Shown here: in pieces, positions 37,547 through 46,239 of the stretch
Numbering within the stretch: position 1 is the first letter of the stretch
Layout: every line of letters begins with the position of its first letter
Assembly: GCA_009760855.2 (NCBI GenBank)
Contig: WPIO01000438.1
Location: forward strand, 1 to 46,239
Source: Cristatella mucedo
Lineage: Eukaryota; Bryozoa; Phylactolaemata; Cristatellidae
Length of the DNA: 46,239 nt
Reading direction: 5' to 3'
Made by a program: the position numbers and the translations under genes
Notes under the pieces: model-generated
Database searches by the model: none
The model's input: the letters and a program-made list of their open reading frames with translations, nothing else
Told to the model about the DNA's origin: nothing

Positions 37547-39759
37547 GCTGGCACCAGAGTGCTGCTCCTTGTTTCGAGATTCGGCACTCAAATAACAAAT
37601 TCCGCACGAGTTCGCAGCAGATCACGGAATATCTATAAACGTCAAATCTGCATGTCGAAGCGTTTGCTGGCTGGCAGCAGAGTGCTGCACCTTGTTTCAA
37701 GCATTTCGCACTCAAAAAACTCATTTCGTACGTGTTACCTGCAGATCGCGGAATATCTAGAAACTTCAAATCAGCTCCTCCGAGCGTGTACTGGCTGGCA
37801 GCAGAGTGCTGCATCTTGTTTCAAGCATTTCGCACTTGAATAACTCATTTCGCACGAGTTCGCAGAGGAACGCAGAATATCTAGAAACTTCAAATCTGCT
37901 ATTCGGAGCGTGCGGTAGCCGGAAGTAGAGTGCTGCACCTTGGTTCAAGCATTTTGCACTCAAATAGCTCATTTCGAACGTGTTCACAGCATATCGCGGA
38001 ATATTTAGAAACTTTAAATCTGCTCGTCGGAGTGTGAGCTGGCTGGCAGCAGAGTGCTGCACCTCGTTTTAAGCACTTCGCTCTTGAATAACTTATTTCG
38101 CACGAGTTCGAAGCAGATAGCGGAATATCCAGAAACTTTAAATCTGCTATTCGGAGGGTTCGGTAGCCGGAAGTAGAGTGCTGCACCTTGTTTCAAGCAT
38201 TTCGCACTCAAATAACTCATTTCGCACGTGTTGGCAGCAGATCGCAGAATATCTAGAAACTTCAAATCTGCTCGTTGGAGTGTGTTCTGGCTGGCAGCAG
38301 AGTGCTGCACCATGTTTGTAGCATTTCGCACTCGAAAAACACATTTCGCACGAGTTCGCAGCATATAGCGGAATATCTAGAAACTTCAAATCTGCTCGTC
38401 GGAGCGTGCGGTGGCTGGCAGCAGAGTGCTGCACCTTGCTTTAAGCATTATGCACTTGAATAACTCATTTTGCACGAGTTTGAAGCAGATCACGAAATAT
38501 ACAGAAACTTCAAATCTGCTTTCGGAGCGTGAGGTAGCTGGCACCAGAGTACTGCACCTTGTTTCGAGAATTGGCACTCGAATAACAAATTCCGCACGAG
38601 TTTGCAGCAGATCACGGAATATCTGGAAACTTCAAATCTGCTATTCGGAGCGTGCGGTAGCCCGAAGTAGAGTGCTGCACCTTGTTTCAAGCATTTCGCA
38701 CTTAAATAACTCATTTCGCACGTGTTCGCAGCAGATCGCGGAATATCTTGAAACTTCAAATCTGCTCGTTGGAGTGTCTGCTGGCGGGCAGCAGAGTGCT
38801 GCACCTTGTTTTGAGCATTTCGCAAGTCAATAACTCATTTCGCACGAGTTTGCAGAAGATCACGGAATATCTAGAAACTTCAAATCTGCATGTCGAAGCG
38901 TTTGCTGGCTGGCAGCAGAGTGCTGCACCTTGTTTCAAGCATTTCGCACTTAAATAACTCATTTCGCACAAGTTCGCTGCAGATCGCGTAATATCCAGAA
39001 ACTTTAAATCTGCTCGTTGGAGCGTGGGCTGGCTGGCAGCAGAGTGCTGCACCTCGTTTTAAGCATTTCGCACTTGAATAACTCATTTCGCACGAGTTCG
39101 CAGCAGATCGCGGAATGTCTAGCAACTTCAAATCAGCATGTCAAAGCGTACGCTGGCTGGCAGCAGAGTGCTGCACCTTGTTTCAAGCATTTCGAACTCG
39201 AATAACAGACTTCGCACGATGTCGCAGCAGATCGTGGAAGATCTATAAACTTTAAATCTGCTTTTCGGAGCGTGCGGCAGCTGGCACCAGAGTGCTGCAG
39301 CTTGTTTCGAGAATTGGCACTCGAATAACAAATTCCTCACGAGTTAGCAGCAGATCACGGAATATCTAGAAACGTCAAATCTGCATGTCGAAGCGTTTGC
39401 TGGCTGGCAGCAGAGTGCTGCACCTTGTTTCAAGCATTTCGCACTCAAATAACTCATTTCGCATGTATTCCCAGCAGATCGCGGAATATCTAGAAACTTC
39501 AAATCAGCTCCTCCGAGCGTGTACAAGCTGGAAGCAGATTGCTGCACCTTGTTTCAAGCATTTCGCAGTTTAATAACTCATTTCGCACGAGTTCGCTGCA
39601 GATCGCATAATATCCAGAAACTTTAAATCTGCTCGTTGGAGCGTGGGCTGGCTTGCAGCAGAGTGCTGCACCTTGTTTAGAGCATTTCGCACTTGAATAA
39701 ATCACTTTGCACCAGTTCGCAGCAAATCGCGGAATATCCAGAAACTTAAAATCTGCTAT

Positions 39760-41040
39760 TCGGAGAGTGCGGTTGCCGGAAGTAGAGTGGTGCACCTTGT
39801 TTCAAGCATTACGCACTCAAATAACTCATTTCGCACGTTTTCCCAGCAAATTGCGGAATATCTAGAAATTTCAAATCTGTACGTCGGAGCGTGAGCTGGC
39901 TGGCCTCAGAGTGCTGCACCTTGTTGTCAGCCTTTCGAACTCGAATAACACACTTCGCACGATGTCGCAGCAGATCGTGGAAGATCTATAAACTTCAAGT
40001 CTGCTTTTCGGAGCGTGCGGCAGCTCGCACCAGAGTGCTGCACCTTGTAACAAGCATTTTGCAGTTGAATAACTCATTACGCACGTGTTCCCAGCAGATC
40101 ACGGAATATCTAGAAACTTCAAATCTGCATGTCGAAGCGTTTGCTGGCTAGCAGCAGAGTGCTGCACCTTGCTTTACGTATTTCGCACTTGAATAACTCA
40201 TTTTACACGAGTTTAAAGCAGATCACATAATATACAGAAACTTCAAAAGCTCCTCGGAGCGTGTACTGGCTGACAGCAGAGTGCTACATCTTGTTTCAAG
40301 CATTTCGCAGTTGAAAAACTCATTTTGCACGTGTTCGCAGCAGATCGCGGAATATCTAGAAACTTCAAATCTGCTTGTCGAACGTGTGCTGGCTGGCAGC
40401 AGAGTGCTGCACCTTGCTTTAAGCATTTTCCACTTGAATAACACACTTCGCACGAGTTCGCAGCGGATCGCGGAAGATCTTTGAACTTCAAATCTGCTTG
40501 TCGGAGCGTGCGGTGGCTGGCAGCAGAGTGCTGCACCTTGTTTCAAGCATGTCGCACTTGAAAAACTGATGTCGCACAAGTTCGCTGCGGATCGCGGAAC
40601 ATCTAGAAACTTCAAATCAGCATGTCAAAGCGTTTGCTGGCTGAAAGAAGAGTGCTGCACCTTGTTGCAAGCATTTCGCAGTTGAATAACTCATTTTGCA
40701 CCTGTTCGCAGCAGATCGCTGAATATCTAGAAACTTCAAATCTGCTCGTTGGAGTGTGCGTTGGCTGGCAGCAGGGTGCTACACCTTGTTTCAAGCATTT
40801 CGTAGTTGAAAAACTCATTTCGCACGAGTTTGCAGCATATAGCGGAATATCTAGAAACTTCAAATCTGCATGTCGAAGCGTTTGCTAGCTGGCAGCAGAG
40901 TGCTGCACCTTGTTTCAAGCATTTCGCAATTGAATAACTAATTTCGCACGAGTTCGCAGCAAATCGAGGAATATCTAGAAACTTTCCATCTGCTTGTCGG
41001 AGCGTATGCTGGCTGGCAGCGGAGCACTGCACCTTGTTTT
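39760..41040 (+). repeat. Divergent HOR block, second copy
   Basis: It matches 32.46-33.31 kb at an offset of about 7302 (59 monomers minus small losses), then lacks the two-monomer duplication. After the CATGTCGAAGCGTTTGCTAG monomer it jumps near 40.97 kb to the CTTGTCGGAGCGTATGC type with CGGAGCACTGCACC, a form otherwise close to 34.3 kb. Confidence 0.78.
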
Positions 41041-41141
41041 CAGCATTTCGCACTCGAATAACATACTTCTCACGAGTTCGCAGCAGATCGCGGAAGATCT
41101 ATGAACTTTGAATCTGCTCGTCGAAGTGTGAGGTGGCTGGC

Positions 41142-41174
41142 AGCAGAGTGCTGCACCTTGCTTTAAGCATTTCG
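41142..41174. other. Junction to marker-adjacent monomers
   Basis: The monomer begins as the GTGAGGTGGCTGG type (equivalent to 34424) and ends as TTTCGGACTGGAATAAC, the tail of the monomer after the HOR marker. The 33 bp interval is common to both parents and contains the right-hand part of the short inverted repeat. Confidence 0.75.
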
Positions 41175-41864
41175 GACTGGAATAACTCATTTTACACGAG
41201 TTCGCAGCAAATCGCGGAATATCTAGAAACTTCAAATCTGCATGTCGAAGCGTTTGCTGGCTGGCAGCAGATTGCTGCACCTTGCTTTAAGCATTTCGCA
41301 CTTGAATAACTCATTTTGCACGAGTTTAAAGCAGATCACGAAATATACAGAAACTTCAAAAGCTTTTCGGAGCGTTAATTGGCTGGCAGCAGAGTGCTAC
41401 ACCTTGTTTTAAGCATTTCGCAGTTGAAAAACTCATTTTGCACGTGTTCGCAGCAGATCGCGGAATATCTAGAAACTTCAAATCTGCTCGTTGGAGTGTC
41501 TGCTGGCGGGCAGAAGAGTGCTGCATCTTGGTTTGAGCATTTCGCAAGTGAAAAACTCATTTCGCACGAGTTCGCAGCAGATCGCGGAATATCTAGAAAC
41601 TTCTAATCTTCTCTTTGGAGTGTGTGCTGGCGGGCAGCAGAGTGCTGCACCTTGTTTTAAGCATTTCGCAATTCAATAACTCACTTCGCACGAGTTTGCA
41701 GCATATAGCGGAATATCTATAAACTTCAAATCTGCTTGTCGAACGTGTGCTGGCTGGCAGGTGACTGCTGCACCTTGCTTTAAACATTTCGCACTTGAAT
41801 ATCTCATTTTGCACCAGTTCGCAGCTAATCGCGGAATATCCAGAAACATCAAATCTGCCCATAG

Positions 41865-41884
41865 CAGCGAGCGGTAGCTGGCTG
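41865..41884. repeat. Imperfect palindrome (one mismatch)
   Basis: It is the same half-way state as at 36791. It lies in the block that duplicates 36.2-37.7 kb, so it is probably the same event copied rather than an independent one. Confidence 0.88.
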
Positions 41885-42601
41885 TAGAGTGCTGCACCTT
41901 GTTTCAAGCATTTCGCACTTAAATAACTCATTTCGCACCTGTTCGCAGCGGATCGCTGAACATCTAGAAACTTCAAATCTGCATGACAAAGCGTTTGCTG
42001 GCTGAAAGAAGAGTGCTGCACCTTGTTGCAAGCATTGCACAGTTAAATAACTCATTTTGCACCTGTTCGCAGCGGATCGCTGAACATCTAGAAACTTCAA
42101 ATCTGCATGTCAAAGCGTTTGCTGGCTGAAAGAAGAGTGCTGCACCTTGTTGCAAGCATTTCGCAGTTAAATAACTCATTTCGCACGGGTTTGCAGCATA
42201 TAGCGGAATATCTAGAAACTTCAAATCTGCTATTCGGAGAGTGCGGTTGCCGGAAGTAGTGCTGCACCTTGTTTCAAGCATTATGCACTCAAAGAACTCA
42301 TTTTGCACGGGTTCGCAGCAGATCGAGGAATATCTAGGAACTTTAAATCTGCTTGTCGGAGCATATGCTGGCTGGCAGCAGAGTGCTGCACCTTGTTTTC
42401 AGCATTTCGCACTCGAATAACATACTTCTCACGAGTTCGCAGCAGATCGCGGAAGATCTATGAACTTTAAATCTGCTCGTCGGAGCGTGCGGTGGCTGGC
42501 AGCAGAGTGCTGCACCTTGCTTTAAGCATTTCGCACTTGAATAACTCATTTTTCACGAGTTTTAAGCAGATCACGAAATATTCAGAAACTTCAAATCTGC
42601 T

Positions 42602-42618
42602 TTTTGGAGCATGCGGTT
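42602..42618 (+). other. CENP-B-box-like site, decayed at CpG
   Basis: This site has TTTG in place of TTCG and is followed by TTGC, as at 34561. The two share recent ancestry. Confidence 0.35.
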
Positions 42619-42744
42619 GCTGGCACCAGAGTGCTGCTCCTCGTTTCGAGATTCGGCACTCAAATAACAAATTCCGCACGAGTTCGCAGCAGATCACGGA
42701 ATATCTATAAACGTTAAATCTGCATGTCGAAGCGTTTGCTGGCT

Positions 42745-42782
42745 GGCAGCAGAGTGCTGCACCTTGTTTTAAGCATTTCGCA
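42745..42782. other. Junction back to unit 4-like sequence
   Basis: The left side follows the CATGTCGAAGCG monomer equivalent to 34672. The right side continues ATTCAAACACTCACTTCGC, equivalent to 28.68 kb. The shared interval spans the short inverted repeat. After it the array follows unit 4 at offset 14105. Confidence 0.8.
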
Positions 42783-45084
42783 ATTCAAACACTCACTTCG
42801 CACGAGTTTGCAGCATATAGCGGAATATCTAGAAACTTCAAATCTGCTTGTCGAACGTGTGCTGGCTGGCAGGAGAGTGCTGCACCTTGCTTTAAACATT
42901 TCGCACTTGAATAACTCATTTTGCACCAGTTCGCAGCAAGTCGCGGAATATCCAGAAACTTCAAAACTGCTCATAGCAGCGAGCGGTAGCTGGCAGTAGA
43001 GTGCTGCACCTTGTTTTAAGCATTTCGCACTCAAGTAACTTATTTCGCACTTATTCGCAGCAGATCGCAAAATATCTAGAAACTTCAAATCTGCTCCTCG
43101 GTGCGTGTACTGGCTGGTAGCAGATTGCTGCACCTTGTTTCAAGCATTTCGCAGTTGAATAACTTATTTTGCACCTGTTCGCTGCAGATCGCGGAATATC
43201 TAGAAACTTTAAATCTGCTAGTTGGAGCGTAGGCAGGCTGGCAGTAGAGTGCTGCACCTCGTTTCAAGCATTTCGCACTTGAATAACTCATTTCGCACGA
43301 GTTCGCAGCGGAACGCTGAACATCTAGAAACTTCAAATCTGCTTGTCGAACGTGTGCTGGCTGGCAGCAGAGTGCTGCACCTTGCTTTAAGCATTTCGCA
43401 CTTGAATAAATTACTTTGCACCAGTTCGCAGCAAATCGCGGAATGTCCAGAAACTTCAAATCTAGTATTCGGAGCGTGCAGTAGCCGGAAGTAGAGTGCT
43501 GCACCTCGTTTCAAGCGTTTCTCACTCAAAAAACTCATTTTGCACGTGTTTGCAGCAGATCGAGGAATATCTAGAAACTTCTAATCTGCTTGTCGGAGCG
43601 TATGCTGGCTGGCAACAGAGTGCTGCACCTTGTTTTCAGCATTTCGCACTCGAATAACACATTTCTCACGAGTTCGCAGCAGATCGCGGAAGATCTATAA
43701 ACTTCAAATCTGCTTTTTGGAGCGTGCGGCAGCTGGCACCAGAGTGCTGCAGCTTGTTTCGAGAATTTGCACTCGAATAACAAATTCCGCACGAGTTTGC
43801 AGCAGATCACGGAATATCTAGAAACTTCAAATCTCGTATTCGGAGCGTGCGGTAGCCGGAAGTAGAGTGCTGCACCTCGTTTCAAGCATTTCGCACTCAA
43901 ATAACTCATTTCGCACGTGTTCGCAGCAGATCGCGGAATATCTAGAAACTTCAAATCTCCTCGTTGGAGGGTCTGCTGGCGGGCACCAGAGTGCTGCATT
44001 TTGTTTTGAGCATTTCGCAAGTGTGAAAAACTCATTTTGCACGAGTTCGCAGCAGATCGCGGAATATCTAGAAACTTCTAATCTTCTCGTTGGAGTGTGT
44101 GCTGGCGGGCAGCAGAGTGCTGCACCTTGTTTTAAGCATTTCGCAATTCAATAACTCACTTCGCACGAGTTTGCAGCATATAGCGGAATATCTAGAAACT
44201 TCAAATCTGCTTGTCGAACGTGTGCTGGCTGGCAGGAGAGTGCTGCACCTTGCTTTAAACATTTCGCACTTGAATAACTCATTTTGCACCAGTTCGCAGC
44301 AAGTCGCGGAATATCCAGAAACTTCAAATCTGCTATTCGGAGAGTGCGGTTGCCGGAAGTAGAGTGCTGCACCTTGTTTCAAGCATTAGGCACTCAAATA
44401 ACTCATTTCGCACGTTTTCCCAGCAAATTGCGGAATATCTAGAAATTTCAAATCTGTACGTCGGAGCGTGAGCTGGCTGGCATCAGAGTGCTGCACCTTG
44501 TTTTCAGCCTTTCGAACTTGAATAACACACTTCGCACGATGTCGCAGCAGATCGTGGAAGATCTATACACTTTAAGTCTGCTTTTCGGAGCGTGTGGCAG
44601 CTCGCACCTGAGTGCTGCACCTTGTAACAAGCATTTCGCACTCAAATAACTCATTTCGCACGTGTTTCGCAGCAGATCGCGGAATATCTAGAAACTTCAA
44701 ATCTGCTCGTTGGAGTGTCTGCTGGCGGGCAGCAGAGTGCTGCAACTTGTTTTTGAGCATTTCGCAACTGAAAAACTCATTTCGCACGAGTTCGCAGCAA
44801 ATCGCGGAATATCTAGAAACTTCTAATCTTGTCTTTGGAGTGTGTGCTGGCGGGCAGCAGAGTGCTGCACCTTGTTTTAAGCATTTCGCAATTCAATAAC
44901 TCACTTCGCACGAGTTTGCAGCATATAGCGGTATATCTAGAAACTTCAAATCTGCTTGTCGAACGTGTGCTGGCTGGCAGGTGACTGCTGCACCTTGCTT
45001 TAAACATTTCGCACTTGAATAACTCATTCTGCACCAGTTCGCAGCTAATCGCGGAATATCCAGAAACTTCAAATCTGCTCATAG

Positions 45085-45104
45085 CAGCGAGCGGTAGCTC
45101 GCTG
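45085..45104. repeat. Perfect palindrome, G/C form
   Basis: It matches the copy at 3606, in the last module of the window. No mismatch. Confidence 0.9.
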
Positions 45105-45450
45105 TAGAGTGCTGCACCTTGTTTCAAGCATTTGGCACTTAAATAACTCATTTCGCACCTGTTCGCAGCGGATCGCTGAACATCTAGAAACTTCAAATCT
45201 GCATGTCAAAGCGTTTGCTGTCTGAAAGAAGAGTGCTGCACCTTGTTGCAAGCATTGCACAGTTAAATAACTCATTTTGCACCTGTTCGCAGCGGATCGC
45301 TGAACATCTAGAAACTTCAAATCTGCATGTCAAAGCGTTTGCTGGCTGAATGAAGAGTGCTGCACCTTGTTGCAAGCATTTCGCAGTTGAATAAATCACT
45401 TTGCACGGGTTTGCAGCATATAGCGGAATATCTAGAAACTTCAAATCTGC

Positions 45451-45530
45451 ATGTCAAAGCGTTTGCTGGCTGAAAGAAGAGTGCTGCACCTTGTTGCAAG
45501 CATTTCGCAGTTGAATAACTCATTTTGCAC
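45451..45530 (+). repeat. Monomer replaced in place (conversion-like)
   Basis: Unit 4 has a CATGTCGAAGCG monomer with CACTCAATGAACTC here (31342 on). This copy has CATGTCAAAGCG, GCTGAAAGAAGAG and CAGTTGAATAAC, the sequence of the monomer type immediately upstream. The offset to unit 4 is 14109 on both sides, so the length is unchanged. This is the simplest conversion tract in the window, shorter than one monomer. Confidence 0.8.
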
Positions 45531-45823
45531 GTGTTCGCAGCAGATCGAGGAATATCTAGGAACTTTAAATCTGCTTTTTGGAGCATATGCTGGCTGGCAG
45601 CAGAGTGCTGCACCTTGTTTTCAGCATTTCGCACTCGAATAACATACTTCTCACGAGTTCGCAGCAGATCGCGGAAGATCTATGAACTTTAAATCTGCTC
45701 GTCGGAGCGTGCGGTGGCTGGCAGCAGAGTGCTGCACTTTGCTTTAAGCATTTCGCACTTGAATAACTCATTTTTCACGAGTTTTAAGCAGATCACAAAA
45801 TATTCAGAAACTTCAAATCTGCA

Positions 45824-45840
45824 TTTCGGAGCATGCGGTA
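45824..45840 (+). other. CENP-B-box-like site (8 of 9)
   Basis: It matches the site at 31725 in the block that repeats the end of unit 4. Confidence 0.4.
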
Positions 45841-46127
45841 GCTGGCACCAGAGTGCTGCTCCTTGTTTAGAGATTTGGCACTCAAATAACAAATTCCGCA
45901 CGAGTTCGCAGCAGATCACGGAATATCTATAAACGTCAAATCTGCATGTCGAAGCGTTTGCTGGCTGGCAGCAGAGTGCTGCACCTTGTTTCAAGCATTT
46001 CGCACTCAAAAAACTCATTTCGCACGTGTTACTAGCAGATCGCAAAATATCCAGATCTTCAAATCTGCTCTTCGGAGCGTGCGGTAGCTGGCAGTAGAGT
46101 GCTGCACCTTGTTTCAAGCATTTCGCA

Positions 46128-46130
46128 CTC
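46128..46130. other. 67 bp deletion with CTC microhomology
   Basis: The sequence reads TTTCGCACTC followed at once by CGAGCGTGTACAAGCTGG. Unit 4 has the same ends at 32021 and 32089 with 67 bp more between them. CTC is present at both edges (32019-32021 and 32086-32088). This leaves a monomer of about 57 bp and is out of register with the 124 bp period, unlike the other size changes. Confidence 0.85.
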
Positions 46131-46239
46131 CGAGCGTGTACAAGCTGGAAGCAGATTGCTGCACCTTGTTTCAAGCATTTCGCAGTTTTAATAACTCATT
46201 TTGCACAGTGCTCGCAGCAGATCGCGGAATATCTAGAAA

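Larger units (their letters stand above)
36168..37680 (+). repeat. 1.5 kb block repeated at 41.24-42.75 kb
   Basis: From the CATGTCGAAGCG monomer with CAGCAGATTGCTGC through the palindrome module and the CENP-B-like monomer, the order matches 41.24-42.75 kb at offset about 5073 (41 monomers). Both copies share an internal junction (36378-36415), where the AAGCTT-type monomer is followed by CTCGTTGGAGTGTCTGC and not CTTGTCGAACG. Both also carry the half-way palindrome. They therefore descend from one rearranged block. Confidence 0.8.
1..46239 (+). repeat. Tandem satellite array, ~124 bp monomer, whole window
   Basis: The motif ATCTAGAAACTTCAAATCTG, or a close variant, recurs about every 124 bp from one end to the other (for example ATCT at 107, 231, 1223, 2588, 3332 and 6305, all spaced by multiples of 124 give or take a few bases). 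All copies lie in the same orientation. No unique sequence, transposon or gene interrupts the array, and both window ends fall inside it. Monomers vary mostly in the roughly 25 bp after the first motif and are well conserved around GGCAGCAGAGTGCTGCACC and CATTTCGCACTTGAATAACT. Multi-kilobase blocks recur almost unchanged, so this is a higher-order repeat rather than a simple array. Such arrays are typical of eukaryotic centromeric or heterochromatic DNA; that placement is inferred from organisation, not from a recognised family. Confidence 0.98.
35918..46239 (+). repeat. Rearranged HOR tail
   Basis: It begins with the marker-type monomer (CTCGTTGG variant) and then mixes segments. The stretch 36.2-37.7 kb recurs at 41.25-42.75 kb with offset about 5073 bp (41 monomers). 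The stretch 37.75-38.9 kb matches unit 2 from 13.37 kb at offset 24394. The stretch 39.88-40.61 kb matches 32.58-33.31 kb at offset 7302. The stretch 42.78-46.12 kb matches unit 4 at offset 14105-14109, as far as the 67 bp deletion near 46129. No second marker monomer is found after 35918, so no full unit can be delimited. The array continues past the window end. Confidence 0.85.

Noticed and set aside
1-46239. CRISPR array
   Set aside because: The period is about 124 bp with no short constant repeat separated by unique spacers. The variable parts are themselves members of a small set of related types that repeat in fixed order.
1-46239. Ribosomal intergenic spacer sub-repeats or a tRNA/5S tandem cluster
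   Set aside because: I see no rRNA, 5S or tRNA sequence, no internal A/B box arrangement with cloverleaf pairing, and no unique spacer between monomers over 46 kb.
1-46239. Inverted segments within the array
   Set aside because: I looked for the reverse complement of the main motifs (such as GTTTCTAGAT and GGTGCAGCAC) as the plus-strand reading and found no block in the opposite orientation.
1-46239. Naming a known satellite family or species
   Set aside because: The monomer does not match any satellite I can recall with confidence (for example alpha satellite at 171 bp, mouse minor satellite at 120 bp or Drosophila Responder at 120 bp), so a name would be a guess.

Overview
The whole window is one uninterrupted tandem satellite DNA array. 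Every part of it is built from a monomer of about 124 bp, always in the same head-to-tail orientation, giving roughly 370 monomers. I find no protein-coding gene, RNA gene, transposon insertion or unique spacer, and the array runs off both ends of the window. Open reading frames occur on both strands, but they are by-products of the repeat: 124 is not a multiple of 3, so the reading frame shifts at each monomer. This organisation points to a eukaryotic centromeric, pericentromeric or other heterochromatic block. I do not recognise the satellite family and cannot name the species. A majority-rule monomer counted by hand has 59 G/C in 124 (about 48%) and 8 CpG, so CpG is not depleted. That argues mildly against a heavily methylated vertebrate genome. 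|| Layout. Single monomers differ clearly from one another, but blocks many kilobases apart are almost identical, which makes this a higher-order repeat (HOR). Taking the monomer whose variable part reads CTCATTGGAGCG as the marker, units begin at 1, 7314, 16598, 27379 and (variant CTCGTTGG) 35918. The unit lengths are 7313, 9284, 10781 and 8539 bp, followed by a rearranged tail to 46239. The 9284 bp unit is about 75 monomers. Length differences between units are close to whole numbers of monomers: minus 16, minus 2, minus 1 and plus 15. This fits unequal exchange or conversion in monomer register. From about 32.4 kb onward the order is reshuffled and includes monomer versions not seen earlier (32.5-34.3 kb and 39.8-41.0 kb). 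|| Sub-structure. Each monomer has a conserved block with a short inverted repeat (GCAGCA-GAG-TGCTGC). It also has three TTCGCA boxes spaced 20 and 10 bp apart, and usually an XbaI-type TCTAGA. A five-monomer module recurs through the array, once or twice per unit. It carries a longer palindrome whose two arms changed together between HOR positions (CAGCGAGC/GCTCGCTG against CAGCCAGC/GCTGGCTG). One monomer type carries a 17 bp stretch matching 8 of the 9 fixed bases of the mammalian CENP-B box. Because there are no genes, the sequence itself suggests only structural, chromatin or recombination roles.
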